In this document: piece after piece, positions 26,082-34,569 of the stretch
How positions within the stretch are numbered: the first letter of the stretch is position 1
Layout: the number at the start of each line of letters is the position of its first letter
Origin: an uncultured Opitutales bacterium
GTDB taxonomy: Bacteria > Verrucomicrobiota > Verrucomicrobiia > Opitutales > UBA2995
Length of the DNA stretch: 34,712 bases
NCBI GenBank assembly: GCA_937920335.1
Contig: CALGUT010000556.1
Span: 1 to 34,712 of the forward strand
Direction of reading: 5' to 3'
Program-made: the position numbers and the translations under genes
Notes under the pieces: generated by a model
What the model saw: only the letters and a program-made list of their open reading frames with translations
Told to the model about the DNA's origin: nothing
The model's database searches: none

Positions 26082-27185
26082 CTAATTCAAGCTCATGATT
26101 GACATATCATTTGCTCCAGTAGCCAGTGCTATGGAAGCAGCCTTGTTGAGACTTCCGTCTGATTGAACTTTGAATACGGAGAAGCAATTGGTACCAGATT
26201 CTCTGACGATCAAGTAGTTACCGCTGGGTGAAATATCCAACTTCCATGGAATATCTCCAACTGCAGTGCGCCCGATATGGCTTAGTTTCCCACCGGTCTC
26301 CACTCGAAAGGCGAACACACTGTCTTCATTGCCACCAAAGTCTCGTAAGGCTACGAAGAGCAGTTTTCCGTCGGGTGTAAGGACGAGGTCCGACGCTTGC
26401 AGGTCCCGTTTACCTTGTTCGAATGGAGATCGCCTTGGAAACGTTGTTGCATGTTGTTTGTCGGTAAGCTGCCCATCAGTCCCTATGTGGTAAACGCTGA
26501 CTCCGAGTTGCTGTTCGTTGCTGAAATAAGCGATAGGCAAAGTTGGATGATAGGCGACGTGCCGAGGCCCAAACATCGCAGGGGGCATGGCATTGAACGG
26601 CTCGAGTGGGCTTAGTTGTCCAGTGGCTTCATCGAATGCATATTGAAAGAGGGCGTTGTTATTTTTTACACAAGGGATGTAGACAAAACGATTGTCCGGA
26701 GTCGTTAGAATACAATGCGCCTCTGGGTTGGGTGTCTGAAATGAGTAGGCCTCATCACCGACTGTTCCATTGTTATCGATGCCGTAGACAGAAATTGCTC
26801 CAGTGGAATAGTGGGCTGCCATGAAGTAACGACCGCTGCGATCGATGCTGGTATAGCCTGTCGGATGATTGAGTTTTGATGAGGCTATCAAGCGTAGCTC
26901 ACCTTCTTTAAGAACCTCAATCGAAGCGGCGTGGCTCGGCCCGTTGCCACCGGCGGTGACGATTAATTGATTGCCGTTTGGATGAACGGTCGTGCCAGCT
27001 GGACTAAAGGGTAAACTCAGAGGCTTATTCTGTGTGATAGAAACACTTTCTCCGGACTCGCTTACCGTCATACTCAGAAGCTGTTGATTCGCCCGGTCGG
27101 GTGCGAATATGAGAAAGGATTCGTCTCCGAAGGTATCGTCGCTTACCAGCATAGTAACAAGAAAGAGGCAGGTTAATCGAATCAT
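26082..27185 (-). CDS. Secreted seven-bladed-propeller lactonase (6-phosphogluconolactonase-like)
   Basis: This 367-residue protein belongs to the lactonase family with a seven-bladed beta-propeller (YkgB/Pgl-type). Repeated blade motifs such as VHPNGNQLIVT, TTPDNRFVYIPC, YHPTLPIAYFSNE and LTPDGKLLFVALRD are clear. The ATG at 27185 starts a signal peptide (MIRLTCLFLVTMLVSDDTFG), so it is exported, unlike the cytosolic 6-phosphogluconolactonase. A TTG at 27206 would add seven residues and is less likely. Export argues against the pentose-phosphate role; it could act on an extracellular lactone or serve as a binding propeller. It follows the malic enzyme by about 78 nt on the same strand. Confidence 0.85.
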   Translation of the reverse strand: MIRLTCLFLVTMLVSDDTFGDESFLIFAPDRANQQLLSMTVSESGESVSITQNKPLSLPFSPAGTTVHPNGNQLIVTAGGNGPSHAASIEVLKEGELRLIASSKLNHPTGYTSIDRSGRYFMAAHYSTGAISVYGIDNNGTVGDEAYSFQTPNPEAHCILTTPDNRFVYIPCVKNNNALFQYAFDEATGQLSPLEPFNAMPPAMFGPRHVAYHPTLPIAYFSNEQQLGVSVYHIGTDGQLTDKQHATTFPRRSPFEQGKRDLQASDLVLTPDGKLLFVALRDFGGNEDSVFAFRVETGGKLSHIGRTAVGDIPWKLDISPSGNYLIVRESGTNCFSVFKVQSDGSLNKAASIALATGANDMSIMSLN

Positions 27186-27263
27186 GGTTATCCGTAGTTT
27201 CTGCAAAGTAGGATCAAGATATCATACTTAAGAATGATCGGGTAGTTCTCTGAGTAAACAGGT

Positions 27264-28436
27264 TTACACCATTGCTGCTCGATAGACTGCTTTTGCCACT
27301 AGCGGCGCTACCGTTCTGTCCAAGGGTGACGGCAGTACGCGATCTGCAGTAGGGTTGTTAATCGAATTGGCCAGGGCGTGGGCGGCAGCGATTTTCATCT
27401 CAGGAGTGATCTGGGCTGCGTTGGCATCAAGAGCCCCCCGGAAGATACCGGGAAAAGCGAGGACGTTGTTTACCTGATTGGGGAAATCGCTGCGTCCAGT
27501 GCCGATCACCGCGGCGCCTCCTTCGCGGGCGAGATGAGGCATGATTTCTGGAGTGGGATTAGCCATGGCGAGGATAATTGGATCTTGAGCCATGGTACGG
27601 ATATCGTCAGGGGTCAAAAGATTGCCTTTGCTGACACCTACAAAGACATCTGTGCCTACGAGTATGTCGTGCAAGCTGCCGGTTTTTCCGTTCAGGTTGG
27701 TAAATGAAAGGAGGGCCTCTTTCTGCGAGTTCAGGTCGTTTCGGCCAGCATGAATAGCGCCCTTGCTATCGCAGATGATGACATCGGCAACAGGTGTGCA
27801 AACGTTAGAATCTTGTTCGATACATCTTAGAAGTTTCGCGATTGCCGTCCCTGCTGCGCCGGCGCCATTAATGACTACCCGAAGGTCTTCCGGTTTTTTA
27901 CCGACAACCTTGGCGGCATTCAGCATGGCTGCCAGTAAGACGATGGCGGTGCCATGTTGATCGTCGTGAAAGACGGGTATGCCTAGATCCTGCAGACGTT
28001 TCTCCACTTCGAAACAGCGGGGGGCGCTGATATCTTCCAGATTCACACCGCCAAACACCGGGGCGATTCTGCGGACGGTTTCAATGATTTCCTCGGTGTC
28101 CTGAGTATCGAGGCAGATGGGAAAGGCATCGATCCCGGCGTACTCTTTGAAAAGGAGACATTTCCCTTCCATAACGGGAATGGCTGCAAGGGCTCCGATA
28201 TTGCCGAGGCCGAGGACGGAGGATCCGTCGCTGACTACGGCTACCGTATTGCGTTTGATAGTTAGGTCGCGCGCCCTGGAGGGATCAGCAGCGATGAGGT
28301 TACAGGGTTCTGCAACACCGGGCGTATAGGCGAGGGACAAATCATCCTGCGTTTCGATGGGCAGCTTGGTGCTTATTCCAATTTTGCCTCGAAGTTGTTC
28401 GTGAAGTATGACTGAGCGTTGGCCGAAATCTGACAT
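27264..28436 (-). CDS. Malic enzyme (short form without phosphotransacetylase domain)
   Basis: This 390-residue enzyme decarboxylates malate to pyruvate, giving NAD(P)H. Y37 in SLAYTPG and K92/K97 in the EGKCLLFKEYAG segment are catalytic-type residues. Metal ligands include E134/D135 and D158/D159 (HDDQHGTA). The nucleotide-binding motif is GAGAAG (191-196). Cofactor preference cannot be decided: the CDSKG segment after the second strand occurs in both NAD and NADP enzymes. It is about half the length of MaeB, lacking the C-terminal phosphotransacetylase-like domain. It is divergent from the exbD pair. Confidence 0.92.
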   Translation of the reverse strand: MSDFGQRSVILHEQLRGKIGISTKLPIETQDDLSLAYTPGVAEPCNLIAADPSRARDLTIKRNTVAVVSDGSSVLGLGNIGALAAIPVMEGKCLLFKEYAGIDAFPICLDTQDTEEIIETVRRIAPVFGGVNLEDISAPRCFEVEKRLQDLGIPVFHDDQHGTAIVLLAAMLNAAKVVGKKPEDLRVVINGAGAAGTAIAKLLRCIEQDSNVCTPVADVIICDSKGAIHAGRNDLNSQKEALLSFTNLNGKTGSLHDILVGTDVFVGVSKGNLLTPDDIRTMAQDPIILAMANPTPEIMPHLAREGGAAVIGTGRSDFPNQVNNVLAFPGIFRGALDANAAQITPEMKIAAAHALANSINNPTADRVLPSPLDRTVAPLVAKAVYRAAMV

Positions 28437-28513
28437 GGTTGTGATGGGGGTTATAGGCTAATAGTGACCCCAGCGTGGCAAGCCTTTCAAACTTTTCGCC
28501 TAGATTGAACGAT

Positions 28514-28532
28514 CACGGTTGGTCCTACCGTG
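28514..28532. repeat. Perfect inverted repeat in the malic enzyme/exbD divergent region
   Basis: CACGGT (28514-28519) and ACCGTG (28527-28532) are perfect inverted 6-mers around a 7-nt spacer in the 153-nt gap between two divergent genes. It could be an operator for a dimeric regulator or a weak hairpin in the exbD leader. A 6-bp palindrome may also arise by chance. Confidence 0.3.
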
Positions 28533-28589
28533 TAGTTTCTGCTTTTTCTTAGCCTGGAAATGAGTCAAGGTTAGGAGATCTGATTCGAT

Positions 28590-29006
28590 ATGATAAGACG
28601 CAGAAAGAGAACCCAGCCCGAAGAGGAGTTCCAAATGGCTCCAATGATCGACATGGTATTCCTTCTGTTGGTATTTTTTATGTGCGTAAGCACCTTGGCA
28701 AAGGCGGACAAAGCAGAGAAAGTCGAACTCCCGGAATCGCATGCCAGCGAGGTACCGGATGATGTTTCGGCCCGGGGAGTAGTTTCGATTAAGGAGGATG
28801 GTACTATTTATGTGGGTACGCAGTCAGTAACCTTGGAAGCACTTAAAGATCAGATCGGAGGCGAACTCAAAAAGAATCCCGAACTACAGATAACCGTTCG
28901 TGCCGACAAAACGACACCCTTTGGTGAGATTAAAAAAGTTTTGAAAGCCTGCGCAGAAGTAGGTGCTTACGAAGTCATCTACGCAACTTACGAAGCGAGT
29001 AGCTGA
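28590..29006 (+). CDS. ExbD/TolR-family biopolymer transport protein
   Basis: This 138-residue protein has a basic cytoplasmic N terminus, one membrane helix (about 17-38) with the proton-relay aspartate D21 in APMIDMVFLLL, and a periplasmic C-terminal domain. ExbD/TolR proteins couple the proton gradient to TonB- or Tol-dependent work at the outer membrane together with an ExbB/TolQ channel. An AGGAG (28573-28577) lies upstream of the start. A second exbD-like gene starts 1 nt after its stop. No exbB-like gene is in the window. Confidence 0.9.
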   Translation: MIRRRKRTQPEEEFQMAPMIDMVFLLLVFFMCVSTLAKADKAEKVELPESHASEVPDDVSARGVVSIKEDGTIYVGTQSVTLEALKDQIGGELKKNPELQITVRADKTTPFGEIKKVLKACAEVGAYEVIYATYEASS

Positions 29007-29007
29007 T

Positions 29008-29451
29008 ATGGCACGTCTCAAAAAGAAGCCCGGGCCCAAACCCACGATTCCCATCGCTCCGATGATCGACGTGGTGTTTTTATTGCTCATGTATTATCTG
29101 GTGACGTCTACCCTGGACAAACAGGAGGCGGATATTTCATTTCAATTGCCGGGTGTCGTCGAACAATCCGAGCCCGTCGATATGCCCGATGAGCAAATCA
29201 TTGAAATTGATGACGCTGGTCAGGTCGTAGTGAACGAGTATGCTTATGACTCGCCTACTTCGTCACGGTTTATGGAACTTACAGGGATGCTAACGCGTTT
29301 CAAAGAAGCGAGTAACGCTAATAAAGTTGAAGCGTTGGTGACGATTGCTCCGGGTGAAGGAACGACTCACCAAATGATCATCAAAGTAATGGATGCCTGT
29401 TCGACGGCCGGTATCGAGGGTGTGAACTTTGCGGTGAGCGATGACTATTGA
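29008..29451 (+). CDS. Second ExbD/TolR-family biopolymer transport protein
   Basis: This 147-residue protein mirrors its neighbour: a basic, Pro-rich N terminus, D21 in APMIDVVFLLL at the start of the membrane helix, and a periplasmic domain. I chose ATG 29008, right after the preceding stop (TGATATG); a frame-open ATG at 28963 would overlap the first gene by 44 nt. The two proteins diverge strongly after the helix, so they probably form a heteromer. argH follows after 65 nt. Confidence 0.9.
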   Translation: MARLKKKPGPKPTIPIAPMIDVVFLLLMYYLVTSTLDKQEADISFQLPGVVEQSEPVDMPDEQIIEIDDAGQVVVNEYAYDSPTSSRFMELTGMLTRFKEASNANKVEALVTIAPGEGTTHQMIIKVMDACSTAGIEGVNFAVSDDY

Positions 29452-29516
29452 AGAGCAGAACGATGGAATATTAGTCGTTGTCATCAAGATACATATCGTT
29501 TTGTTCTTCGGTCGTT

Positions 29517-30920
29517 ATGAGTGAGTCATCTAAACAAGCGACGTGGGGCGGTCGGTTCTCGAAAGGACCGGCAGAGCTTATGCTGCGTTTTAGCGAATCT
29601 GTGTCTTTCGATCAACGGCTCGCCCTCTTCGACATCCAGTGTAGCGAAGCGCATTCGGCTATGTTGGCTGAAGTGGGGTTGTTGACGGTTGCGGAAAAAG
29701 ACGCGATCCACCGCGGATTGACTGAAATTCGCTCAGAAGTAGAAGCCGGTTCCTTCACTTGGGATGAGCGATTTGAAGATGTGCATATGAACATTGAGCA
29801 AACGCTCACGGAGCGCGTCCCTGAAGCGGCGAAGCTTCATACGGCCCGTTCGCGGAATGATCAGGTGGCGACGGATATGCGGTTGTTCTTCAAGGCGGCT
29901 TGTGGCGAACTCGAGACGAGCTTGAAGGCGACACTGAACGCTTTGATCGACCAGGCGGAGAAGAACCAAACCGTCTATATACCTGGATATACCCACCTTC
30001 AACGGGCGCAACCTGTGAGTGTCGCGCACCATTTATTGGCGTATATTGAAATGTTGGGACGGGATCTAGATCGGGTAGCGGCGGTAAAAGATCAGGCGAA
30101 CTGGTGCCCATTAGGCTCTGGCGCGATTGCTGGAACCACGCTTCCCATCAATCGTGAGATTTCTGCGAAACTGCTGGGTTTTGTGGATGCCGATGGGAAC
30201 CCCAGAGTCACTCGGAACAGTATGGACGCGGTGAGTGACCGGGACGTTCACATGGACTTTGTCTACGCTTGCTCGTTGATCGGGATCCACCTTTCCCGGC
30301 TCGCAGAGGATTTTATACTGTGGTGCAGCTCGGAGTTTGGATTTGTCGATCTGCCTCAGACTTTCTGCACAGGATCTTCCCTGATGCCGCAAAAGAAGAA
30401 TCCGGATGCGATGGAACTTGTTCGGGGAAAATCAGGCCGGATTGTGGGGGATCTGCAAAGCTTACTTACGATGGTGAAAGGGTTGCCCCTCACCTACAAT
30501 CGTGACCTTCAGGAAGATAAGCCTCCGGTATTCGATGCGCTGGACCAGACGCTCATTTGTCTACAGGTTGCCGAGGGAGTGGTCTCCGGGTTGACCATGA
30601 TGACGGACAAGTGTGCATCGGCGGTCGCTGATCCTGCATTGTTGGCGACTGATGTGGTGGATTACCTGGTGGAAAAAGGCGTACCTTTCAGAAATGCCCA
30701 CCATGTAATTGGTGCGCTGGTCGCTTTGGCTGAAGAACAAGGGGTTGCTCTGAACGCGCTTTCCTTGGCGGATGTGCAGAGCGTGGATTGCCATTTTGAG
30801 GCGGATTGGGTTGACTGTTTCAATGTTGAGGTTGCGTTGGCAGCTCGAGAACAGACCGGTATGCCGGGCCCAAAACAAGTGGCTTCACAAATCAATTACT
30901 GGAAAAAGCGTTGTCAGTAG
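29517..30920 (+). CDS. argH: Argininosuccinate lyase
   Basis: This 467-residue cytosolic enzyme cleaves argininosuccinate to arginine and fumarate in the last step of arginine synthesis. Family motifs are complete: SRND (112-115), GYTHLQRAQP with catalytic H160, and GSSLMPQKKNPD (about 286-297) with the catalytic serine. I chose ATG 29517, which gives the usual N terminus WGGRFSKG; an ATG at 29478 would add 13 atypical residues. It follows the exbD pair by 65 nt. No other arginine gene is nearby. Confidence 0.95.
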   Translation: MSESSKQATWGGRFSKGPAELMLRFSESVSFDQRLALFDIQCSEAHSAMLAEVGLLTVAEKDAIHRGLTEIRSEVEAGSFTWDERFEDVHMNIEQTLTERVPEAAKLHTARSRNDQVATDMRLFFKAACGELETSLKATLNALIDQAEKNQTVYIPGYTHLQRAQPVSVAHHLLAYIEMLGRDLDRVAAVKDQANWCPLGSGAIAGTTLPINREISAKLLGFVDADGNPRVTRNSMDAVSDRDVHMDFVYACSLIGIHLSRLAEDFILWCSSEFGFVDLPQTFCTGSSLMPQKKNPDAMELVRGKSGRIVGDLQSLLTMVKGLPLTYNRDLQEDKPPVFDALDQTLICLQVAEGVVSGLTMMTDKCASAVADPALLATDVVDYLVEKGVPFRNAHHVIGALVALAEEQGVALNALSLADVQSVDCHFEADWVDCFNVEVALAAREQTGMPGPKQVASQINYWKKRCQ

Positions 30921-31095
30921 CTTGAGTGTAGATGGTGCAACATGAGTGTGTTGTGGTCGCCCGTTAGTCGTTGAGAATTCGGTTTTCTCGTTGCATCGGC
31001 CTATAACCTGCTGAATGATCTGGTCGGTGTATGTACGTCTTTGATTTTGAGAGGTAGATGCGCTTTTTACTCTACTACATTACCCAATAATTTCT

Positions 31096-34000
31096 ATGAA
31101 TCAGCTTAAACACGCGATTGGATTTGATCCTGAAACATCCAGCCCTGTCGAGAATGACAGCAAGCTCGTCGAGTTTGTTAATCTGAAGCTAGCGGCCCGC
31201 GGTTTTCCTACCTTTGGAGACCCGGAGGATTTTCCGTTTTTGAAATTGGGAGAATCCTTACTTGCGAGTTACGTTGAGAAAAACCGGCTGCTAAAGAATC
31301 ACCTCTGCCCAGTAGATCAGAGAATCCACGATTTTATAAATACCTATCTGGGTGAGTTGGCTGCGGAAGTGGGAGAGTCCACATTTGTACCATCCAACGC
31401 TTTGGTGTTGGAGCGTCATGGATTGGCCCGCGTGCTTTCGCTTCCACCCGACAAAGATCGGTTTTCTTCGGATATTATTGATTCCTATCGTACGGTGAAT
31501 GGGGTTCTTCACAATCCGAAAAGCGATCGCCGGACTACCAAAGGAGTATTTCATGTCGTTGAGAAAGGATTTCCAGTACCTGCGGATAAAAAAGAGGTTC
31601 CGAAGGTCGCGTTTGCCCGCCTGCTCAAGGAGGCACTGAATCCGCCGAAAGAACTGATGCGGTTGCCGTTTACCTCCAGCCAGGAGAAACAGGCCGAGAT
31701 TTTCGTATCGCTGCTACTAAGGCCAGTGATGTGCCCGCATGTCGACGGTGCTACGACCGAAAAATCTATGGAAACCCGTTTTTTTGCGCCGGGTAACCTG
31801 GTTAGCAATTTGGACTTTGTGGAGTCGATTTTCGGGAATGCCGGCGACCCTTATTTGCCAGACAACGATTCACAATTGGATCTGGATCATTGGTCTGGTC
31901 ACACCGGTGCTGTCATCCTGGCTCCTCAGTTGGTGCGGATGAAAAAGAAAGAACTTGGGTTGCCGAATATTGCCGACGCCACGGAGCGTCAGAAGAAAGA
32001 TGGCATGTGCTGGGAATCGGAGGATGAACTCTACAATGATGGAGGGGCGTTTAAGATTACCTGCCGCAATGAGAAGGGGATTATCGTAACTCTGATTGCC
32101 GATAATTATTTCGGTTACTGCAAGAAAGAGGTGAAGACTCAGATCAGTTATGCAGCAAATCTCTACGGGCAAGTTGAAGAAGAGCATGCAGGAGGCGCGG
32201 TTGCATTTCCGAGTTATGATTTGGGTGAAGCATTTCACCTGAGTAACTATTTCCCCGAGGTTCACCATACGTTTGACGAAGTCGTCGAGAAATTTGGAGA
32301 ATGCATGGATGTCAAACCTGAGGGTTATGCGGTAGATAAGAAATATTCGAGTATCGTGTATGTACCATCCGACGTAAATATCGATCTGCACGACCAAACC
32401 ATTACTTGGGAAAAAGACGGTGGGAAGCAACAGATTCATCTGGTACCAAATACGACTTATGTATTACCATCTGGATACAAGGTAGAAATGGGCCGCCCCG
32501 CAGCCGGGCGTCGGTGGCGTTTGTTTGGGACGACAGCAGAGGGTACTTTTTGTCATAAGCCATGTACGGTATCTGGAGGTGGTAAGTCGGAAATATCCAA
32601 ACCAATTTCCGACGCCATGGTCTTCGGTCCTGTGTTTGTGGCTGATTTTAAAAGTGACTTCGATCGAGTTGAAGAGATCGTAGACCGAGATTATGGTCAG
32701 CGTTTTATCGATTCCTTGCGAAACCGAGAGAAGGGTCGTCCGATCTTGAGCACGGAACGATCACTGGGATCCGTGGTTAAATTGTTTACGGAGTCACCAG
32801 CTTACACAGATGAGCATAACGAATATATCAGCTCGATACCGCGCTACATTCGGGACCTGGTATTTGTGGTAAAGCGGTTTTGGAAACCCGATTGGGGTGA
32901 AGATTGGAGAAAACGGTTTGGCGTAGATGTTATCAACGGCATGTCTGGGAACGAATTGAAGTATCGGGATAATCGGTTGATAACGCATTATCTCCGAGTG
33001 GGCTTCATGCCAGACGGTTCGTGGCGCACGTTTAGTTTGCGGAAGGACTTTAACCCGTCTCAGAAAATTCAGCGGGAAGATGATATCACAGCGTCGATCA
33101 CGATCCCGGTTTCGGATGATATTAAAACGAATCGGAGATACAAGCACCGCGGAGTGAAGTTCACACGCAATTGTGAGTATCGTTTCTTTCAACGGCCCGA
33201 TGATGCAATCGTTCGTGGTTATGATAAGCAAGCGGAGTTGGATTTTTCGGGTGCGAGTAATTTCTTTTCGAACTATGAGCCTTTGACGCGTGATGAAGCG
33301 AGGAACATCATGAAAGATGCCATTCGTTTTGATCAGTTTACCGCGCCTACCCAAGCGATGATAAAGGCGTTTGTGAAAGATGAAGACGGACCTGATTATA
33401 TGGTTTGTACTGCTTTCCCTCGGATAGTTGATGGAAAGCCGACCAAGAATCCTCGTTATCTTCAAACGCGGCCTAATCTTATCAATCCGCGGAATATGTA
33501 TTTGGCGAATATGGGTGCGAGGCTGTTTAGAGAAATTCCTCTGGATAGAGAAGTCCCATTTCCTGTCAATGCGGTATTGGCGGGTCGCCGCAATAATCCG
33601 CCCGATCTGGAAGCGAAGATCCGTCCGCTCTGTGTTTACAATCCGTTACATTACCAGGAACTACCGGAGTTGTTCATGGACTTTATAGCCAGCCTTACGG
33701 GGAAATCACCGTCGACTACCGGAGCGGGTTCCGAAGGTGCTCTTACTAAGGGTCCGTTCAATGCGCTTCCTCCGATTATCGATTTAAATAATTCGTTGGT
33801 ATCGTATTTAGTATCAGGATACGAAGGTTTCTCATCGGCTGCTGGTTGGATCGGTCCGAAATACCGTGTAGATCACGATATCAGCTTGTTAGTTCCAGAG
33901 ATCTGGTGCCGCATGACCCCGGAAGAGCAGGATGTGGAGTTTTTACTCAAAAACGGGCATTTGGAAGCGGTAGAAGATTTTGATTATGAAGGAAAGAGTA

Positions 34001-34569
34001 TCCCGGGAAGTCGCTTAGGGTACCGAATCACGAAGAAGTTCGTGCATACTTTCTGTGGTCGAATTTTGTCGAACCCATCTACGTTGTTTACTGAAGACAT
34101 GTTGAAGCCTGAGCTTCAGGATATGGATATCTATGTGGATGGCATCAACAATATCGTAGAGACGCAAAAGCGTGTCGCTCTGTTATACTTTGAAGACAAC
34201 TCGGTAGAGATGGCTTGTCCGCCACTTAAGGCGCTGCTTCACATCATGGTTTATGGTGAGTATGAAGGGAAACCCCTATCCGATCCTGAGATTCGGAATT
34301 TGTTTACTGCTGAGAATTGTTTTGAGAGTGACTGGTATCAGGAGCGTTTGATCACCAGGCATGAAGTCAGCGTTAAACTTGCCAAACGTTACGTGTCGGG
34401 TCTGCAAGCATTCCTCGAAAAGGAAGAGTACGAAGATGAATGCGAGCGATTGAATATTGCTGATCGTCTGGAAGCAGCGAAGACCTCGTTGGAGCAGATC
34501 AAGGCTCAGCGATCACTCGTCCTTTTCAAGGGCACCCTTGGGACAGACCCTGCAGCGACGGTTTCCTAG
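31096..34569 (+). CDS. Large conserved-looking enzyme, possibly PPi-dependent phosphoenolpyruvate carboxykinase
   Basis: This 1157-residue protein has no signal peptide or membrane helix and so is cytosolic. Several blocks look like strongly constrained active-site sequence: DNYFGYCKKEVK (336-347) with an acidic EEEHAGG segment after it, DHWSGHTGA, and, in the C-terminal third, GKSPSTTGAGSEGALTKG. The C terminus is a short coiled coil. The size, lack of resemblance to ATP/GTP carboxykinases and a GKS-type glycine-rich segment recall the PPi-type phosphoenolpyruvate carboxykinases (roughly 1100-1200 residues) of Propionibacterium and Entamoeba, which interconvert oxaloacetate and PEP using pyrophosphate. 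This is a memory-based inference. Nearby malic enzyme and sdh genes are compatible. The gene stands alone, 175 nt after argH, without a Shine-Dalgarno sequence. Confidence 0.6.
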   Translation: MNQLKHAIGFDPETSSPVENDSKLVEFVNLKLAARGFPTFGDPEDFPFLKLGESLLASYVEKNRLLKNHLCPVDQRIHDFINTYLGELAAEVGESTFVPSNALVLERHGLARVLSLPPDKDRFSSDIIDSYRTVNGVLHNPKSDRRTTKGVFHVVEKGFPVPADKKEVPKVAFARLLKEALNPPKELMRLPFTSSQEKQAEIFVSLLLRPVMCPHVDGATTEKSMETRFFAPGNLVSNLDFVESIFGNAGDPYLPDNDSQLDLDHWSGHTGAVILAPQLVRMKKKELGLPNIADATERQKKDGMCWESEDELYNDGGAFKITCRNEKGIIVTLIADNYFGYCKKEVKTQISYAANLYGQVEEEHAGGAVAFPSYDLGEAFHLSNYFPEVHHTFDEVVEKFGECMDVKPEGYAVDKKYSSIVYVPSDVNIDLHDQTITWEKDGGKQQIHLVPNTTYVLPSGYKVEMGRPAAGRRWRLFGTTAEGTFCHKPCTVSGGGKSEISKPISDAMVFGPVFVADFKSDFDRVEEIVDRDYGQRFIDSLRNREKGRPILSTERSLGSVVKLFTESPAYTDEHNEYISSIPRYIRDLVFVVKRFWKPDWGEDWRKRFGVDVINGMSGNELKYRDNRLITHYLRVGFMPDGSWRTFSLRKDFNPSQKIQREDDITASITIPVSDDIKTNRRYKHRGVKFTRNCEYRFFQRPDDAIVRGYDKQAELDFSGASNFFSNYEPLTRDEARNIMKDAIRFDQFTAPTQAMIKAFVKDEDGPDYMVCTAFPRIVDGKPTKNPRYLQTRPNLINPRNMYLANMGARLFREIPLDREVPFPVNAVLAGRRNNPPDLEAKIRPLCVYNPLHYQELPELFMDFIASLTGKSPSTTGAGSEGALTKGPFNALPPIIDLNNSLVSYLVSGYEGFSSAAGWIGPKYRVDHDISLLVPEIWCRMTPEEQDVEFLLKNGHLEAVEDFDYEGKSIPGSRLGYRITKKFVHTFCGRILSNPSTLFTEDMLKPELQDMDIYVDGINNIVETQKRVALLYFEDNSVEMACPPLKALLHIMVYGEYEGKPLSDPEIRNLFTAENCFESDWYQERLITRHEVSVKLAKRYVSGLQAFLEKEEYEDECERLNIADRLEAAKTSLEQIKAQRSLVLFKGTLGTDPAATVS

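Noticed and set aside
31870..32439. Minus-strand 189-codon frame opposite the 1157-residue protein gene
   Set aside because: Antisense shadow of a coherent long frame, no motif or start signal.
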